Below are positions 10,636 through 19,522 of a DNA stretch of 64,000 nucleotides, one piece after another; position 1 is the first letter of the stretch; each line of letters begins with the position of its first letter. The notes under the pieces were generated by a model. It was not told the DNA's origin, made no database searches, and saw only the letters and a list, made by a program, of their open reading frames with translations. The DNA is from Endobacter medicaginis (GTDB lineage Bacteria; Pseudomonadota; Alphaproteobacteria; Acetobacterales; Acetobacteraceae): contig NZ_JACHXV010000005.1 of NCBI RefSeq assembly GCF_014192375.1, positions 305,957 through 369,956 of the forward strand, given 5' to 3'. The position numbers and the translations under genes were made by a program.

Positions 10636-11760
10636 ATGCCGAAGAAGAAGCTCCTCGTCCTCGCCGGTGACGGCATCGGCCCGGAGGTGATGCGCGAGGC
10701 GGGCCTGGTCGCCTCCTGGCTCGAACGCGAGCGCGGGATCTCCTTCGACATCACCGAGGATCTGGTCGGCGGTGCCGCGATCGACGCCTTCGGCACGCCG
10801 CTGCGCGACAGCACGCTGCAGAGTGCCAAGGCCGCGGACGCGATCCTGTTCGGCTCGGTGGGCGGTCCGAAATGGGCCGACCAGCCGTTCGACAACCGCC
10901 CCGAGGTGGCCCTGCTGCGGCTGCGCGGCGAGCTCGACCTGTTCGCCAACCTGCGCCCCTCGATCGCCTTCGATCCGCTGATCGACGCGTCCCCGATCAA
11001 GCCGGAGATCATCCGCGGGCTCGATGTGATGATCGTGCGCGAGAGCGCCGGCGGGGTGTATTTCGGCCATCCGCGCGGCATCGAGACGCTGGAGGACGGC
11101 AGCCAGCGCGGCATCAACACCGAAGTCTACACCACGCGCGAGATCGAGCGCGTCGCGCGTGTCGCCTTCGAGCTGGCCCGCAAGCGCAACAATCACGTCA
11201 CCAGCGTCGAGAAATGCAACGTGATGGAGAGCGGCCTGCTGTGGAAGCAGGTGGTGACCGCGCTGCACGAGCGCGAATACCCCGACGTGACGCTCAGCCA
11301 CATGCTGGCCGACAACTGCGCGATGCAGCTGGTCAAGAAGCCGTCGCAGTTCGACGTGATCGTCACCGGCAACCTGTTCGGCGACCTGCTGTCGGATCTC
11401 GCCTCCGTGCTGCCCGGATCGCTCGGCATGCTGCCCTCGGCGACGCTGGGCGCGCGCACCTCCGACGGCCGCCTGCCGGGGCTGTACGAGCCGATCCATG
11501 GCTCGGCCCCCGACATCGCCGGCACGGGGGCGGCCAATCCGCTCGCCCAGATCCTCAGCTTCGCGATGCTGCTGCGTTATTCCTTCGACCTGGAGGAGGA
11601 CGCGGCCCTGATCGAGGCCGCGGTCGCGGGCGTGCTGGCCAGCGGCCTGCGGACCGCCGACATCATGAGCCCCGGCATGGCCCGTGTGGGCACGCGGGTG
11701 ATGGGTGAGGCGGTGCTGCGCGAGCTCGACAAGATGGTGGCTTCCCGCATCCCGGCCTGA
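10636..11760 (+). CDS. leuB: 3-isopropylmalate dehydrogenase
   Basis: LeuB oxidises and decarboxylates 3-isopropylmalate with NAD to give 2-ketoisocaproate. The 374-residue protein begins at the ATG at 10636, 13 bp after leuD, and carries the IDH/IMDH signature [20 protein letters not shown] as well as the GGPKW and [13 protein letters not shown] motifs. A GC-rich inverted repeat spans the stop codon (CCCGGCCT, 11751-11758, with AGGCCGGG, 11761-11768), but it lacks a T tract and its loop is only two bases, so I do not call it a terminator. Confidence 0.97.
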   Translation: MPKKKLLVLAGDGIGPEVMREAGLVASWLERERGISFDITEDLVGGAAIDAFGTPLRDSTLQSAKAADAILFGSVGGPKWADQPFDNRPEVALLRLRGELDLFANLRPSIAFDPLIDASPIKPEIIRGLDVMIVRESAGGVYFGHPRGIETLEDGSQRGINTEVYTTREIERVARVAFELARKRNNHVTSVEKCNVMESGLLWKQVVTALHEREYPDVTLSHMLADNCAMQLVKKPSQFDVIVTGNLFGDLLSDLASVLPGSLGMLPSATLGARTSDGRLPGLYEPIHGSAPDIAGTGAANPLAQILSFAMLLRYSFDLEEDAALIEAAVAGVLASGLRTADIMSPGMARVGTRVMGEAVLRELDKMVASRIPA

Positions 11761-11860
11761 AGGCCGGGCTGGACAGCGGCGTCCGCACACCGCACGCTCC
11801 CGGGCCAAACGACCGGGACGGCAGCGCATCGCTCCCGGCACGACACGGGAGACAGACGCG

Positions 11861-13336
11861 ATGGGCGATCCGCCCGAATGGTCCGGCGATGTGGTGATCG
11901 TCGGCGCAGGCCTGTCGGGCATCGGCATGGCGGCCCGGCTGCGGCGCAGCGCACCCTGGGCGCGGTTCGTGATCCTCGAGGGCCGTGCGCGCCCGGGCGG
12001 CACCTGGGACCTGTTCCGCTATCCCGGCGTGCGGTCGGATTCCGACATGCACACGCTCGGCTACGGCTTCCGTGCCTGGACCTCGCCGCAGTCGATCGCC
12101 AGCGGGGCGGATATCCTGGCCTATATCGAGGCCACCGCCCGCGAGGAGCGGCTCGGACCCCACCTGCGCACCGGCCGTCGCGTCGAATCGGCGTCATGGG
12201 ACAGTGCGGCGTCGCGCTGGACGGTCCGCGCCGCTCATGACGGCGCGAGCGAACGTTTCACCTGCCGTTTCCTGGTGCTGTGTGCCGGCTATTACGACGC
12301 CGATCGCGGCCATGCGCCGGTGTTCGCGCAGCAGGAGCGCTTCGGCGGGCGGATCGTGCATCCGCAGTTCTGGCCCGGCGATCTCGATGTCCGAGGGTGC
12401 CGCGTCGCGGTGATCGGCAGCGGTGCCACCGCGGTGACGCTGGTGCCGGCACTCGCCGCGCGCGGCGCGCAGGTGACGATGGTGCAGCGCTCGCCGGGCT
12501 ACATCGCCTCGCGCCCGTCGCGCGATCGGCTGCAGGGCTGGCTCGAACGCCACCTGTCGCCGGGTCGCGCGGCGCGGCTGACCCGCGCGGCCAGGATCGC
12601 CGAGCAGATCGCGCTGTTCCAGCTCGCCCGCCGCCGCCCCGCGCTGGTGCGGCGCAAGGTGCGCGAGGCGATCGTCGCCCGGCTCGGGCCCGACTATCCG
12701 GTCGATGTCCATTTCGCCCCGCGCTACGACCCGTGGGACCAGCGTTTCTGCCTGGTGCCCGACAACGACCTGTTCGATGCGATCCGCGATGGTCACGTGA
12801 CGGTCGAGACCGGGCGGATCGAGCGGTTCGATGCCACCGGCATCGTGATGGAGTCCGGCGCGCATGTGGAGGCCGACATCATCGTCACCGCCACCGGGCT
12901 GAGCCTGCGCCCGATGGGCGGCATCGCGCTCGATGTCGATGGTGCGGCGGTCGATGCCGCGCGTGCGATGGTCTACAAGGGCGCGATGCTCAGCGACGTG
13001 CCCAACCATGTCTTCGTCGTCGGCTACACCAACGCGTCGTGGACGCTGAAGGCCGATCTGGTGTCGCATTTCACCGCGAGGCTGCTGAACTTCATGCGCC
13101 GGCGCGGCTATGCGACGGCGGTGGCCGTGCGCGATCCGTCGGTGGGCGAGCGCGCGCTGCTCGAGCTCGATGCGGGGTATGTCGAGCGGGCGCGCCATCT
13201 GCTGCCCAGCCAGGGCGAGCGTGCGCCGTGGCGACTGTTCCAGAATGTCCTGCGCGACACGCCGATGTTCCGGCTCCGGCCGCTGAAGGACGGTGTGTTG
13301 CGCTTCAGCCGCAACGGTCGGGAGAGCTGGCGATGA
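11861..13336 (+). CDS. Baeyer-Villiger-type flavin monooxygenase
   Basis: This 491-residue FAD/NADPH enzyme should insert oxygen next to a carbonyl, turning a ketone into an ester or lactone. The first Rossmann motif GAGLSG is at 15-20 and the second (VIGSGATA) at 184-191. Between them the Baeyer-Villiger fingerprint FxGxxxHxxxWP is exact: Phe161, Gly163, His167, Trp171, Pro172. The GGTWDLFRYPGVRSDSDMHT segment resembles cyclohexanone/4-hydroxyacetophenone-type enzymes. The start has a GGGAGA ribosome site; longer open frame upstream overlaps the end of leuB and was not used. It leads an operon with two SDR proteins and a hydrolase, each coupled by an ATGA overlap. The substrate is unknown. 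Confidence 0.9.
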   Translation: MGDPPEWSGDVVIVGAGLSGIGMAARLRRSAPWARFVILEGRARPGGTWDLFRYPGVRSDSDMHTLGYGFRAWTSPQSIASGADILAYIEATAREERLGPHLRTGRRVESASWDSAASRWTVRAAHDGASERFTCRFLVLCAGYYDADRGHAPVFAQQERFGGRIVHPQFWPGDLDVRGCRVAVIGSGATAVTLVPALAARGAQVTMVQRSPGYIASRPSRDRLQGWLERHLSPGRAARLTRAARIAEQIALFQLARRRPALVRRKVREAIVARLGPDYPVDVHFAPRYDPWDQRFCLVPDNDLFDAIRDGHVTVETGRIERFDATGIVMESGAHVEADIIVTATGLSLRPMGGIALDVDGAAVDAARAMVYKGAMLSDVPNHVFVVGYTNASWTLKADLVSHFTARLLNFMRRRGYATAVAVRDPSVGERALLELDAGYVERARHLLPSQGERAPWRLFQNVLRDTPMFRLRPLKDGVLRFSRNGRESWR

Positions 13337-14061
13337 GTCCTCGGAATGTGGCGGTGATCACCGGCGCGACACAGAGGCTCGGCACCGCCCTGGCCCGCCG
13401 CCTGGCCCAGTCGGGCGTCAGCCTCGCGCTGGTCGATGGCGATGCGGGCGCGCTGGCGCGCCTTGAGCGCGAGCTGGCGTCGAACCGGATCGTCGTCTCC
13501 ACGCATGTCGCCGATCCGGCAGATCCCGGTGCCGCCGCCGATGTCGCCACGGCGGCGCTGGCCGTGCATGGCCGAGTCGATCAGCTCTATGCCGCCGCGC
13601 GGGCCGATGCCGATCGTGCCTTCGCCGATCTGCCGGCGGGCGAATTCGATCGCGTCATGGCGGTGGTGGCGCGCACGCCGATCGCGCTGGTCCGTGCGCT
13701 GCTGCCGAGCCTGGTGGCTGGCGGAGCGGGGCGGGTGGTGGTGTTCGCGGAGCGCAGCGGGCTGGATGCGACCGGCGCGGGGGCGGTGGATGCGGCGGCG
13801 CATTACGCGCTGCGCGGCTTCGCCAGCGGCCTCGGCAACGAGCTCGCATTGTCCGGGCGCGGCAGCGTGCATGTGGTCTACGCGACCTCTACGCAGCCGC
13901 CCGACAGGGTGGCCCGCGCGGCGATCGACGCGGCGGCGTCCGGCCGGCGGCGGGTCATCGTCGGCGGTGCGGCACGCGCGCTGTCCTGGCTGGATCGGGC
14001 GTTTCCCGTCGCGCAGTCGCGTCTGATCGGCGCGGCTGCGCGCCTGGGGGTGCGGGCATGA
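13333..14061 (+). CDS. Short-chain dehydrogenase-like protein lacking catalytic residues
   Basis: This 242-residue Rossmann protein keeps a cofactor-binding TGATQRLG (10-17) but has lost the SDR active site. Aligning its shared RGFA segment with the neighbouring SDR places Asp153 and His157 where Tyr and Lys should be, and the catalytic Ser region reads ERSG. The normal NNAG motif is also gone (AARAD instead). It is coupled by ATGA overlaps to the monooxygenase before it and to the intact SDR after it. I infer a structural or regulatory partner, for example a heteromer with the next SDR, rather than an oxidoreductase. Recent decay is unlikely because the frame is open and the couplings are intact. 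Confidence 0.75.
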   Translation: MSPRNVAVITGATQRLGTALARRLAQSGVSLALVDGDAGALARLERELASNRIVVSTHVADPADPGAAADVATAALAVHGRVDQLYAAARADADRAFADLPAGEFDRVMAVVARTPIALVRALLPSLVAGGAGRVVVFAERSGLDATGAGAVDAAAHYALRGFASGLGNELALSGRGSVHVVYATSTQPPDRVARAAIDAAASGRRRVIVGGAARALSWLDRAFPVAQSRLIGAAARLGVRA

Positions 14062-14993
14062 GCGCGTCTCGCAAGCTGGCCGGTCTCGGCCTCGCCACCG
14101 TCGCCCTCTCCGGCGCCACACTGGCGCTCCGCCGCGCACTCGCGCCGCTGCCGATGGCGCTGGCCGGCCGCACGGCGGTGATCACCGGGGCGGCGAGCGG
14201 CATTGGACGCGGCATCGCGCGGGCGCTCGCCCGGCAGGGCTGCAATCTCGCCCTCGTCGATCGCAATGCCGGACCGCTCGAAGCGCTCGCGGGCGAGCTG
14301 CGCGGCGGCCCCGACCGGCTGCGCATCAGCACCCATGTCGTCGATGTGACCGATGCCGCCGCCAATGTCGCGATGCGCGATGCGGTGGTCGCGGTGCATC
14401 ACGAGGTCGATCTGCTGTTCAACAATGCCGGGGTCGCCCTGGGCGGCGATTTCGCCCGTGTCTCGGCCGCCGAGTTCGACTGGCTGCTGGGCATCAATCT
14501 CGATGCGGTCGTCGATCTCACCCGGCTGTTCCTGCCGCTGCTGCGGGCCGGCGACGATTCCGCGCTGGTGTTCACCTCCAGCCTGTTCGGCCTGATCGCC
14601 CCGCCCGGACAGGTCGCCTACTCGACCAGCAAGTTCGCCGTGCGCGGCTTTGCCACGGCCCTGCGCGGCGAGCTGGCCGGCACCCCGGTTTCGGTGACCG
14701 TGGTGCATCCGGGCGGCGTGAAGACCGCCATCGCCCGCGACGCCCCTCTGGCCGCCGCGCTGAAGGACGATCCCCGTGCGGCGCGCGAGCGTGCCGCCAC
14801 CGAGAAATTCCTGCGCATGGACCCCGACCTCGCCGGCCGGATCATCGTCGATGCGGTGAGGAAGCGGCGGCACAGGGTGCTGGTCGGGCTTGACGCGAAG
14901 CTGCTGTCCGCGCTCGAACGCGCAAGCCCGGTGGGCTATCCGACGGTCATGCGCGCCGTGTTCGAACGGGCCTCTGCAAGGAAGACATCATGA
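14058..14993 (+). CDS. Membrane-anchored short-chain dehydrogenase/reductase
   Basis: This 311-residue NAD(P)-dependent oxidoreductase has a hydrophobic N-terminal segment (about 8-34) that probably anchors it in the membrane. The SDR motifs are complete: TGAASGIG (43-50), NNAG, a Ser about 13 residues before Tyr188 and the YSTSK catalytic pair Tyr188/Lys192. The long C-terminal extension (about 240-311) resembles lipid-active SDRs. In this operon it plausibly interconverts a secondary alcohol and the ketone used by the Baeyer-Villiger enzyme; that step is inference. ATGA overlaps couple it to both neighbours. Confidence 0.88.
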   Translation: MSASRKLAGLGLATVALSGATLALRRALAPLPMALAGRTAVITGAASGIGRGIARALARQGCNLALVDRNAGPLEALAGELRGGPDRLRISTHVVDVTDAAANVAMRDAVVAVHHEVDLLFNNAGVALGGDFARVSAAEFDWLLGINLDAVVDLTRLFLPLLRAGDDSALVFTSSLFGLIAPPGQVAYSTSKFAVRGFATALRGELAGTPVSVTVVHPGGVKTAIARDAPLAAALKDDPRAARERAATEKFLRMDPDLAGRIIVDAVRKRRHRVLVGLDAKLLSALERASPVGYPTVMRAVFERASARKTS

Positions 14994-15937
14994 GCATCCT
15001 GCGTCGTGTGAGCATCGTGGCGGGGCTGGCGGGACTCGCCGCCGGCGGTGTGGTCGGCACGCTGTCGATCCTGTCGCGCCGCATCGAGGCCGCAGCCCCG
15101 CCGCAGGGCCGGTTCATCGATATCGACGGCAATTCCATCCACTATCTCGACCAGGGCAGCGGTCCGGCGGTGGTGCTGGTGCATGGACTGGGCGGCAACG
15201 GGCGCAATTTCACCTATGCGCTGGCCGATCTGCTGGCCAAGCACTTCCGCGTGCTGACGCTGGACCGTCCGGGCTCGGGCTATTCTACCCGTGTGGCCGA
15301 TGCCGATGCCGATCTGCGCGTGCAGGCCGATCTGCTGACCCGCTTCCTCGATGCGCTGGCGGTGGACAAGCCGATCCTGGTCGGCCATTCGCTCGGCGGT
15401 GCGCTGGTGCTGGCCGCAGCACTCGACAATCCCGGCCGCTACCGGGGTCTGGCGCTGATCACCCCGCTGGTGATGCCGCAGGACGAGCCGCCCGAGGCGC
15501 TCAAGGCGCTGGCGATCCGCTCGCCGCTGCTGCGACGCCTGGTGGCCTGGAGCATCGCGCTGCCGCTGTCGATCGCGCGACGCGATGCGGTGCTGGCCGG
15601 GCTGTTCTCGCCCGATGCCGTGCCCGGGGATTTCCCGATCGCCGGCGGCGGCGCGCTCGGCGCCCGTCCGGTCTCGTTCTATCATGCGTCCACCGACCTC
15701 GCCGCCCTGCCGGACTCGCTGCCGGGCCTCGCCGCCCGCTATCCGGCGCTCGACGTGCCGGTCGCGGTCATCGTCGGCACCGGCGACACCATCCTCGATC
15801 CCAGGCGTCATGGCGAGGCGCTGGAGGGTGTCGCACCGGATGTGCGCATCACTCGCGTCGAGGGCGGCCACATGATTCCGCTTACCCAGCCCCGTGTGGT
15901 CGCCGACTGGCTGACCGCGTTCGCCGACAGCCTCTAG
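14990..15937 (+). CDS. Alpha/beta hydrolase with N-terminal membrane segment
   Basis: This 315-residue esterase-like protein has a hydrophobic N-terminus (about 6-30), the oxyanion motif VHGLGG (64-69), the nucleophile elbow GHSLGG with Ser134, a late Asp in GTGDT and His294 in GGHMIPLTQP. The fold and spacing are those of haloalkane dehalogenase/esterase-type hydrolases. It ends the monooxygenase operon, coupled to the SDR by ATGA. An esterase acting on the product of a Baeyer-Villiger enzyme is a common pairing, so it probably cleaves the ester formed upstream. Confidence 0.87.
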   Translation: MSILRRVSIVAGLAGLAAGGVVGTLSILSRRIEAAAPPQGRFIDIDGNSIHYLDQGSGPAVVLVHGLGGNGRNFTYALADLLAKHFRVLTLDRPGSGYSTRVADADADLRVQADLLTRFLDALAVDKPILVGHSLGGALVLAAALDNPGRYRGLALITPLVMPQDEPPEALKALAIRSPLLRRLVAWSIALPLSIARRDAVLAGLFSPDAVPGDFPIAGGGALGARPVSFYHASTDLAALPDSLPGLAARYPALDVPVAVIVGTGDTILDPRRHGEALEGVAPDVRITRVEGGHMIPLTQPRVVADWLTAFADSL

Positions 15938-15976
15938 CGGGCGCGCGATGACGGAAGGGTAGGCCGTGACCCTCGT

Positions 15977-16786
15977 TCAGGCGATGTCGTTGCGCAGGGC
16001 CGTGGCCATGCCCGTCAGGGCCGGCAGCAGACGGGTTCGCAGTTCGGCGGCGTCGGCGCGATGGGCGGCCACGCCGACATTGGCCGCCGCCACCACCCGG
16101 CCCGAGCGGTCGCGGATCGGGACCGCGATGGAGCGCAGGCCGAGTTCCATCTCCTGGTCGATGAGGGCGAAACCGTCGACGCCCACCCGGTCGAGAAGAT
16201 CTTCGAGCTCGGCCGCACCCGTCCTGGTGTAGGGCGTGCGCGCGGCGAACGGCGCGGCGTCGAGAAACTGTCTGCGCTGATCGCGGTCGAGGGCGGCCAG
16301 CAGGACGCGGCCCATCGAGGTGCAGTAGGCCGGCAGGCGTGAGCCCACCGAGAGGGCGATCGAGATGATCCGCCGGGTCTCGGCACGGGCGATGTAGACG
16401 ATCTCGTCGCCGTCGAGCACGCCAATCGAGCAGGACTCGCCCAGTTCGTCGCGCAGCCGGTCGAGGAATGGCTGCGCGGTCTCGGCAAGGCGGGTCGAGG
16501 TCAGGTAGGTGCGCGCCAGCGACAGCAGCAGCGGGCGCAGCACCCAGCCGCCATTCTCCGCCGTCAGGTAGCCGAGCTGTTCGAGCGTATAGAGACAACG
16601 CCGTGCCGCGGGGCGCGGCAGGCCGGTGAGCAGGGCCGCGCGGGCGATGGTCAGCCTGGGCTCGCGCTCGAACGCCCGCAGCACCAGCAGGCCTCGGGCC
16701 AGCGACAGCATGAAATCGGGATCGCCCGAGAATCGCGCCAGACGTTCGGCGTCACTGGGTGTGGAATCATCTTTGGACTTGACCAC
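15977..16786 (-). CDS. IclR-family transcriptional regulator (PcaR/PobR-like)
   Basis: This 269-residue regulator has an N-terminal winged helix (about 25-90) and a C-terminal IclR effector domain that includes the SIGVLDGDEIVYIAR and VGSRLPAYCTSMGRVLLA stretches. It most resembles the PcaR/PobR/PcaU group that controls aromatic-acid and beta-ketoadipate genes. The start is a GTG with a GGAGG ribosome site. It is divergent from the CoA-transferase operon, with a good palindrome between them, so it very probably controls that operon and itself. Confidence 0.9.
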   Translation of the reverse strand: MVKSKDDSTPSDAERLARFSGDPDFMLSLARGLLVLRAFEREPRLTIARAALLTGLPRPAARRCLYTLEQLGYLTAENGGWVLRPLLLSLARTYLTSTRLAETAQPFLDRLRDELGESCSIGVLDGDEIVYIARAETRRIISIALSVGSRLPAYCTSMGRVLLAALDRDQRRQFLDAAPFAARTPYTRTGAAELEDLLDRVGVDGFALIDQEMELGLRSIAVPIRDRSGRVVAAANVGVAAHRADAAELRTRLLPALTGMATALRNDIA

Positions 16787-16828
16787 GGCAGCCTCCGGGC
16801 CTTGAGTGCAGCTTATCTCTGGTCGCTA

Positions 16829-16847
16829 ATCGTATACAGTGTACGAT
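16829..16847. promoter_or_regulatory. Palindromic operator candidate for the IclR regulator
   Basis: Two 9-bp arms, ATCGTATAC and GTGTACGAT, flank one central base and differ at a single pair. The site lies in the 127-bp gap between the divergent regulator and the CoA-transferase genes. Its position and size suit an IclR dimer operator; the assignment is inference. Confidence 0.6.
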
Positions 16848-16913
16848 AATCGGTCAAGTCTCACCAGCGCCGATGGCCCGGTTCCGGGTGTTCGGGCAGT
16901 GACGGAGGGGGAA

Positions 16914-17621
16914 ATGAAGAAGATCCACGACACACCGGCGGCAGCCCTGTCGGGGCTGCTGTTCGACGGGATGACGATCATGTCGGGTGGCTTCGGCCTA
17001 TCCGGCAATCCCGAGAGCCTGATCCCGGAGATCCGCGCCTCCGGCGTGAAGAACCTCACGGTGATCTCGAACAATGCCGGCGCGGACGGGTTCGGGCTGT
17101 GGATGCTGCTGCAGAGCCGGCAGGTTAGGAAGATGATCTCGTCCTATATCGGCGACAACAAGCTGTTCGAGGAACTCTATCTCTCCGGCGAGCTGGAACT
17201 CGAGCTCAACCCGCAGGGCACGCTCGCCGAACGCATCCGGGCGGGCGGGGCCAGTATTCCGGCCTTCTACACCGCCACCGGCTACGGCACGGTCGTCGCC
17301 GAGGGCAAGCCGGTCGAGGAATTTGACGGGCAGATGTATGTCCGCGAGACCTGGCTGCGGGCGGACCTCGCCATCGTCAAGGCCTGGCGCGCCGACCCCG
17401 CCGGCAACCTGATGTTCCGCAAGACGGCGCGCAACTTCAATCCGAACATGGCCACCGCCGCGAAGGTGACCGTCGCCGAGGTCGAGGAGATCGTGCCTGA
17501 GGGCACCTTCGATCCGGACTGCATCCACACGCCGGGCATTTTCGTCGACCGCATCGTGCTGTCGACGCTCAACGAGAAGCGCATCGAGAAGCGCACCGTG
17601 CGCAGGAAGGAGACCGTCTGA
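16914..17621 (+). CDS. 3-oxoacid CoA-transferase subunit A
   Basis: This 235-residue alpha subunit transfers CoA from succinyl-CoA to a 3-oxoacid (acetoacetate or 3-oxoadipate). It contains [21 protein letters not shown] and the ARNFNPN and [11 protein letters not shown] segments of the family. The ATG at 16914 has a strong GGAGGGG site; an upstream in-frame start would overlap the operator and was rejected. PcaI and ScoA/AtoD cannot be told apart on sequence alone: the PcaR-like regulator and thiolase favour 3-oxoadipate, the AtoE transporter favours acetoacetate or short-chain acids. Confidence 0.92.
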   Translation: MKKIHDTPAAALSGLLFDGMTIMSGGFGLSGNPESLIPEIRASGVKNLTVISNNAGADGFGLWMLLQSRQVRKMISSYIGDNKLFEELYLSGELELELNPQGTLAERIRAGGASIPAFYTATGYGTVVAEGKPVEEFDGQMYVRETWLRADLAIVKAWRADPAGNLMFRKTARNFNPNMATAAKVTVAEVEEIVPEGTFDPDCIHTPGIFVDRIVLSTLNEKRIEKRTVRRKETV

Positions 17622-18268
17622 TGGCTTGGACGCGTGACGAGATGGCCGCCCGCGCGGCCCGCGAACTCCGTGACGGATACTACGTCAATCTCGGTATCGG
17701 CATCCCGACGCTGGTCGCCAACCACGTCCCCGCCGGCGTCGAGGTGACGCTGCAGTCCGAGAACGGCATGCTCGGCATCGGGCCGTTCCCCTTCGAGGAC
17801 GAGGTCGATCCCGATCTGGTCAATGCCGGCAAGGAGACCGTGACCGCACTGCCGACGTCGAGCTTCTTCTCCTCGGCCGACAGTTTCGCGATGATCCGCG
17901 GCGGGCATATCGACATGGCCGTGCTCGGCGCGATGGAAGTCGACGAGCACGGCGACCTCGCCAACTGGACGGTGCCGGGAAAGATGGTCAAGGGCATGGG
18001 CGGGGCGATGGATCTCGTCGCCGGGGTGCGCAAGATCATCGTGGTGATGGATCTGGCAGCGAAGAACGGCTCGCCGAAATTCGTGCCCGAATGCACGCTG
18101 CCGCTGACCGGCAAGAACGTCGTCGACATGATCGTCACCGATCGCTGCGTGTTCGAGCGGCCCGACCGCGCGAGCCCCTTCCGGCTGATCGAGCTCGCCC
18201 CGGGGGTCGACGAAGCGGAAGTCGCGGCGAAGGTCACGGCGCATTATCTGAGCGCGGTGCCGGCATGA
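17621..18268 (+). CDS. 3-oxoacid CoA-transferase subunit B
   Basis: The 215-residue beta subunit holds the catalytic glutamate, Glu47 in QSENGMLG, which forms the glutamyl-CoA thioester. Further family motifs are [15 protein letters not shown], the [23 protein letters not shown] region and [13 protein letters not shown]. Its start overlaps the A-subunit stop by one base (TGATG) and its stop overlaps the thiolase start (ATGA), so the three are translated together. Confidence 0.93.
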   Translation: MAWTRDEMAARAARELRDGYYVNLGIGIPTLVANHVPAGVEVTLQSENGMLGIGPFPFEDEVDPDLVNAGKETVTALPTSSFFSSADSFAMIRGGHIDMAVLGAMEVDEHGDLANWTVPGKMVKGMGGAMDLVAGVRKIIVVMDLAAKNGSPKFVPECTLPLTGKNVVDMIVTDRCVFERPDRASPFRLIELAPGVDEAEVAAKVTAHYLSAVPA

Positions 18269-19467
18269 GCGAGGCCTTCATCTGCGACGCGATCCGCACC
18301 CCGATCGGTCGCCTCAACGGTGCGCTGTCGGCCGTGCGCGCCGACGATCTCGCCGCCCATCCGATCCGCGCGCTGATGGCGCGCAACCAGGGTGTCGACT
18401 GGGCCGCCCTCGACGATGCGATCCTGGGCTGTGCGAACCAGTCGGGCGAGGACAACCGCAACGTCGCGCGCATGGCGGTGCTGCTGGCCGGCCTGCCGGA
18501 AGCGGTTCCGGGTGTCACGGTCAACCGGCTGTGCAGTTCGGGGCTTAACGCGGTCGGCATGGCCGCGCAGGCGATCCGCGCCGGCGATGCCGATTTCATC
18601 CTCGCCGGTGGTGTGGAGAGCATGACGCGCGCGCCCTATGTGATGGGCAAGGCGGGCGCTGCCTTCGATCGGGCGCAGAAGCTCGAGGACACCACCCTGG
18701 GCTGGCGTTTCGTCAATCCGGCGATGAAGGCGGCCTATGGCGTCGACACGATGCCGCAGACCGGCGAGAACGTCGCCCGCGAATGGAATGTCTCGCGCGA
18801 GGAGCAGGACCGTTTCGCGCTGGCCAGTCAGGACAAGACCGCCGCCGCGCAGGCCAGCGGACGCCTGGCGGCCGAGATCGAACCGGTGTCGATCCCGCAG
18901 AGGAAGGGCGAGCCGGTCGTGTTCGATCGCGACGAGCATCCGCGCGCGACCTCGCTCGAGGCGCTGGCGAAGCTCAAGCCGGTGGTGAGTGCGGATGGAA
19001 CCGTGACCGCGGGCAATGCCTCGGGTCTCAACGATGGCGCGGCGGCGATGCTGGTCGCCTCCGAGCGTGCGGCTGCCCGCCATGGGCTGACGCCGCGCGC
19101 GCGGGTCGTCGCCATGGCGTCCGCCGGTGTGGCGCCGCGCATCATGGGTGTCGGACCCGTGCAGGCCGCGCATCGACTGTTCGCGCGCACTGGGCTGTCG
19201 ATCGACGATTTCGACGTCATCGAGCTCAACGAGGCCTTCGCCAGCCAGGCGATCGCCACCCTGCGCGACCTCGGCGTCGCGTGGGACGATCCGCGCGTCA
19301 ACCGCAATGGCGGGGCGATCGCTCTGGGCCATCCGCTCGGCATGTCGGGCGCCCGCATCGCGCTGACGGCGGTCGAGGAACTGCAGCGCACCGGAGGGCG
19401 GCGCGCCCTGGTGTTCCTCTGCATCGGCGCGGGGCAGGGGCTCGGGCTGATTCTCGAGCGCGTGTGA
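18265..19467 (+). CDS. Acetyl-CoA acyltransferase (thiolase), PcaF-like
   Basis: This 400-residue thiolase cleaves a 3-oxoacyl-CoA into acetyl-CoA and a shorter acyl-CoA. Catalytic residues are Cys90 (NRLCSSG), His356 ([11 protein letters not shown]) and Cys386 (CIGAGQG). The DNRNVARM and [19 protein letters not shown] segments are close to beta-ketoadipyl-CoA thiolase. With the CoA-transferase it would finish 3-oxoadipate degradation; with AtoE next door it could equally act on acetoacetyl-CoA. Confidence 0.92.
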   Translation: MSEAFICDAIRTPIGRLNGALSAVRADDLAAHPIRALMARNQGVDWAALDDAILGCANQSGEDNRNVARMAVLLAGLPEAVPGVTVNRLCSSGLNAVGMAAQAIRAGDADFILAGGVESMTRAPYVMGKAGAAFDRAQKLEDTTLGWRFVNPAMKAAYGVDTMPQTGENVAREWNVSREEQDRFALASQDKTAAAQASGRLAAEIEPVSIPQRKGEPVVFDRDEHPRATSLEALAKLKPVVSADGTVTAGNASGLNDGAAAMLVASERAAARHGLTPRARVVAMASAGVAPRIMGVGPVQAAHRLFARTGLSIDDFDVIELNEAFASQAIATLRDLGVAWDDPRVNRNGGAIALGHPLGMSGARIALTAVEELQRTGGRRALVFLCIGAGQGLGLILERV

Positions 19468-19522
19468 AGGTTTGCAGAACGCGACGCCCGGAAACAGGGC
19501 GCGCGATGGGAGGAAGAACGTG

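Noticed and set aside
11751..11768. Terminator after leuB
   Set aside because: The stem spans the stop codon with a two-base loop and lacks a T tract.
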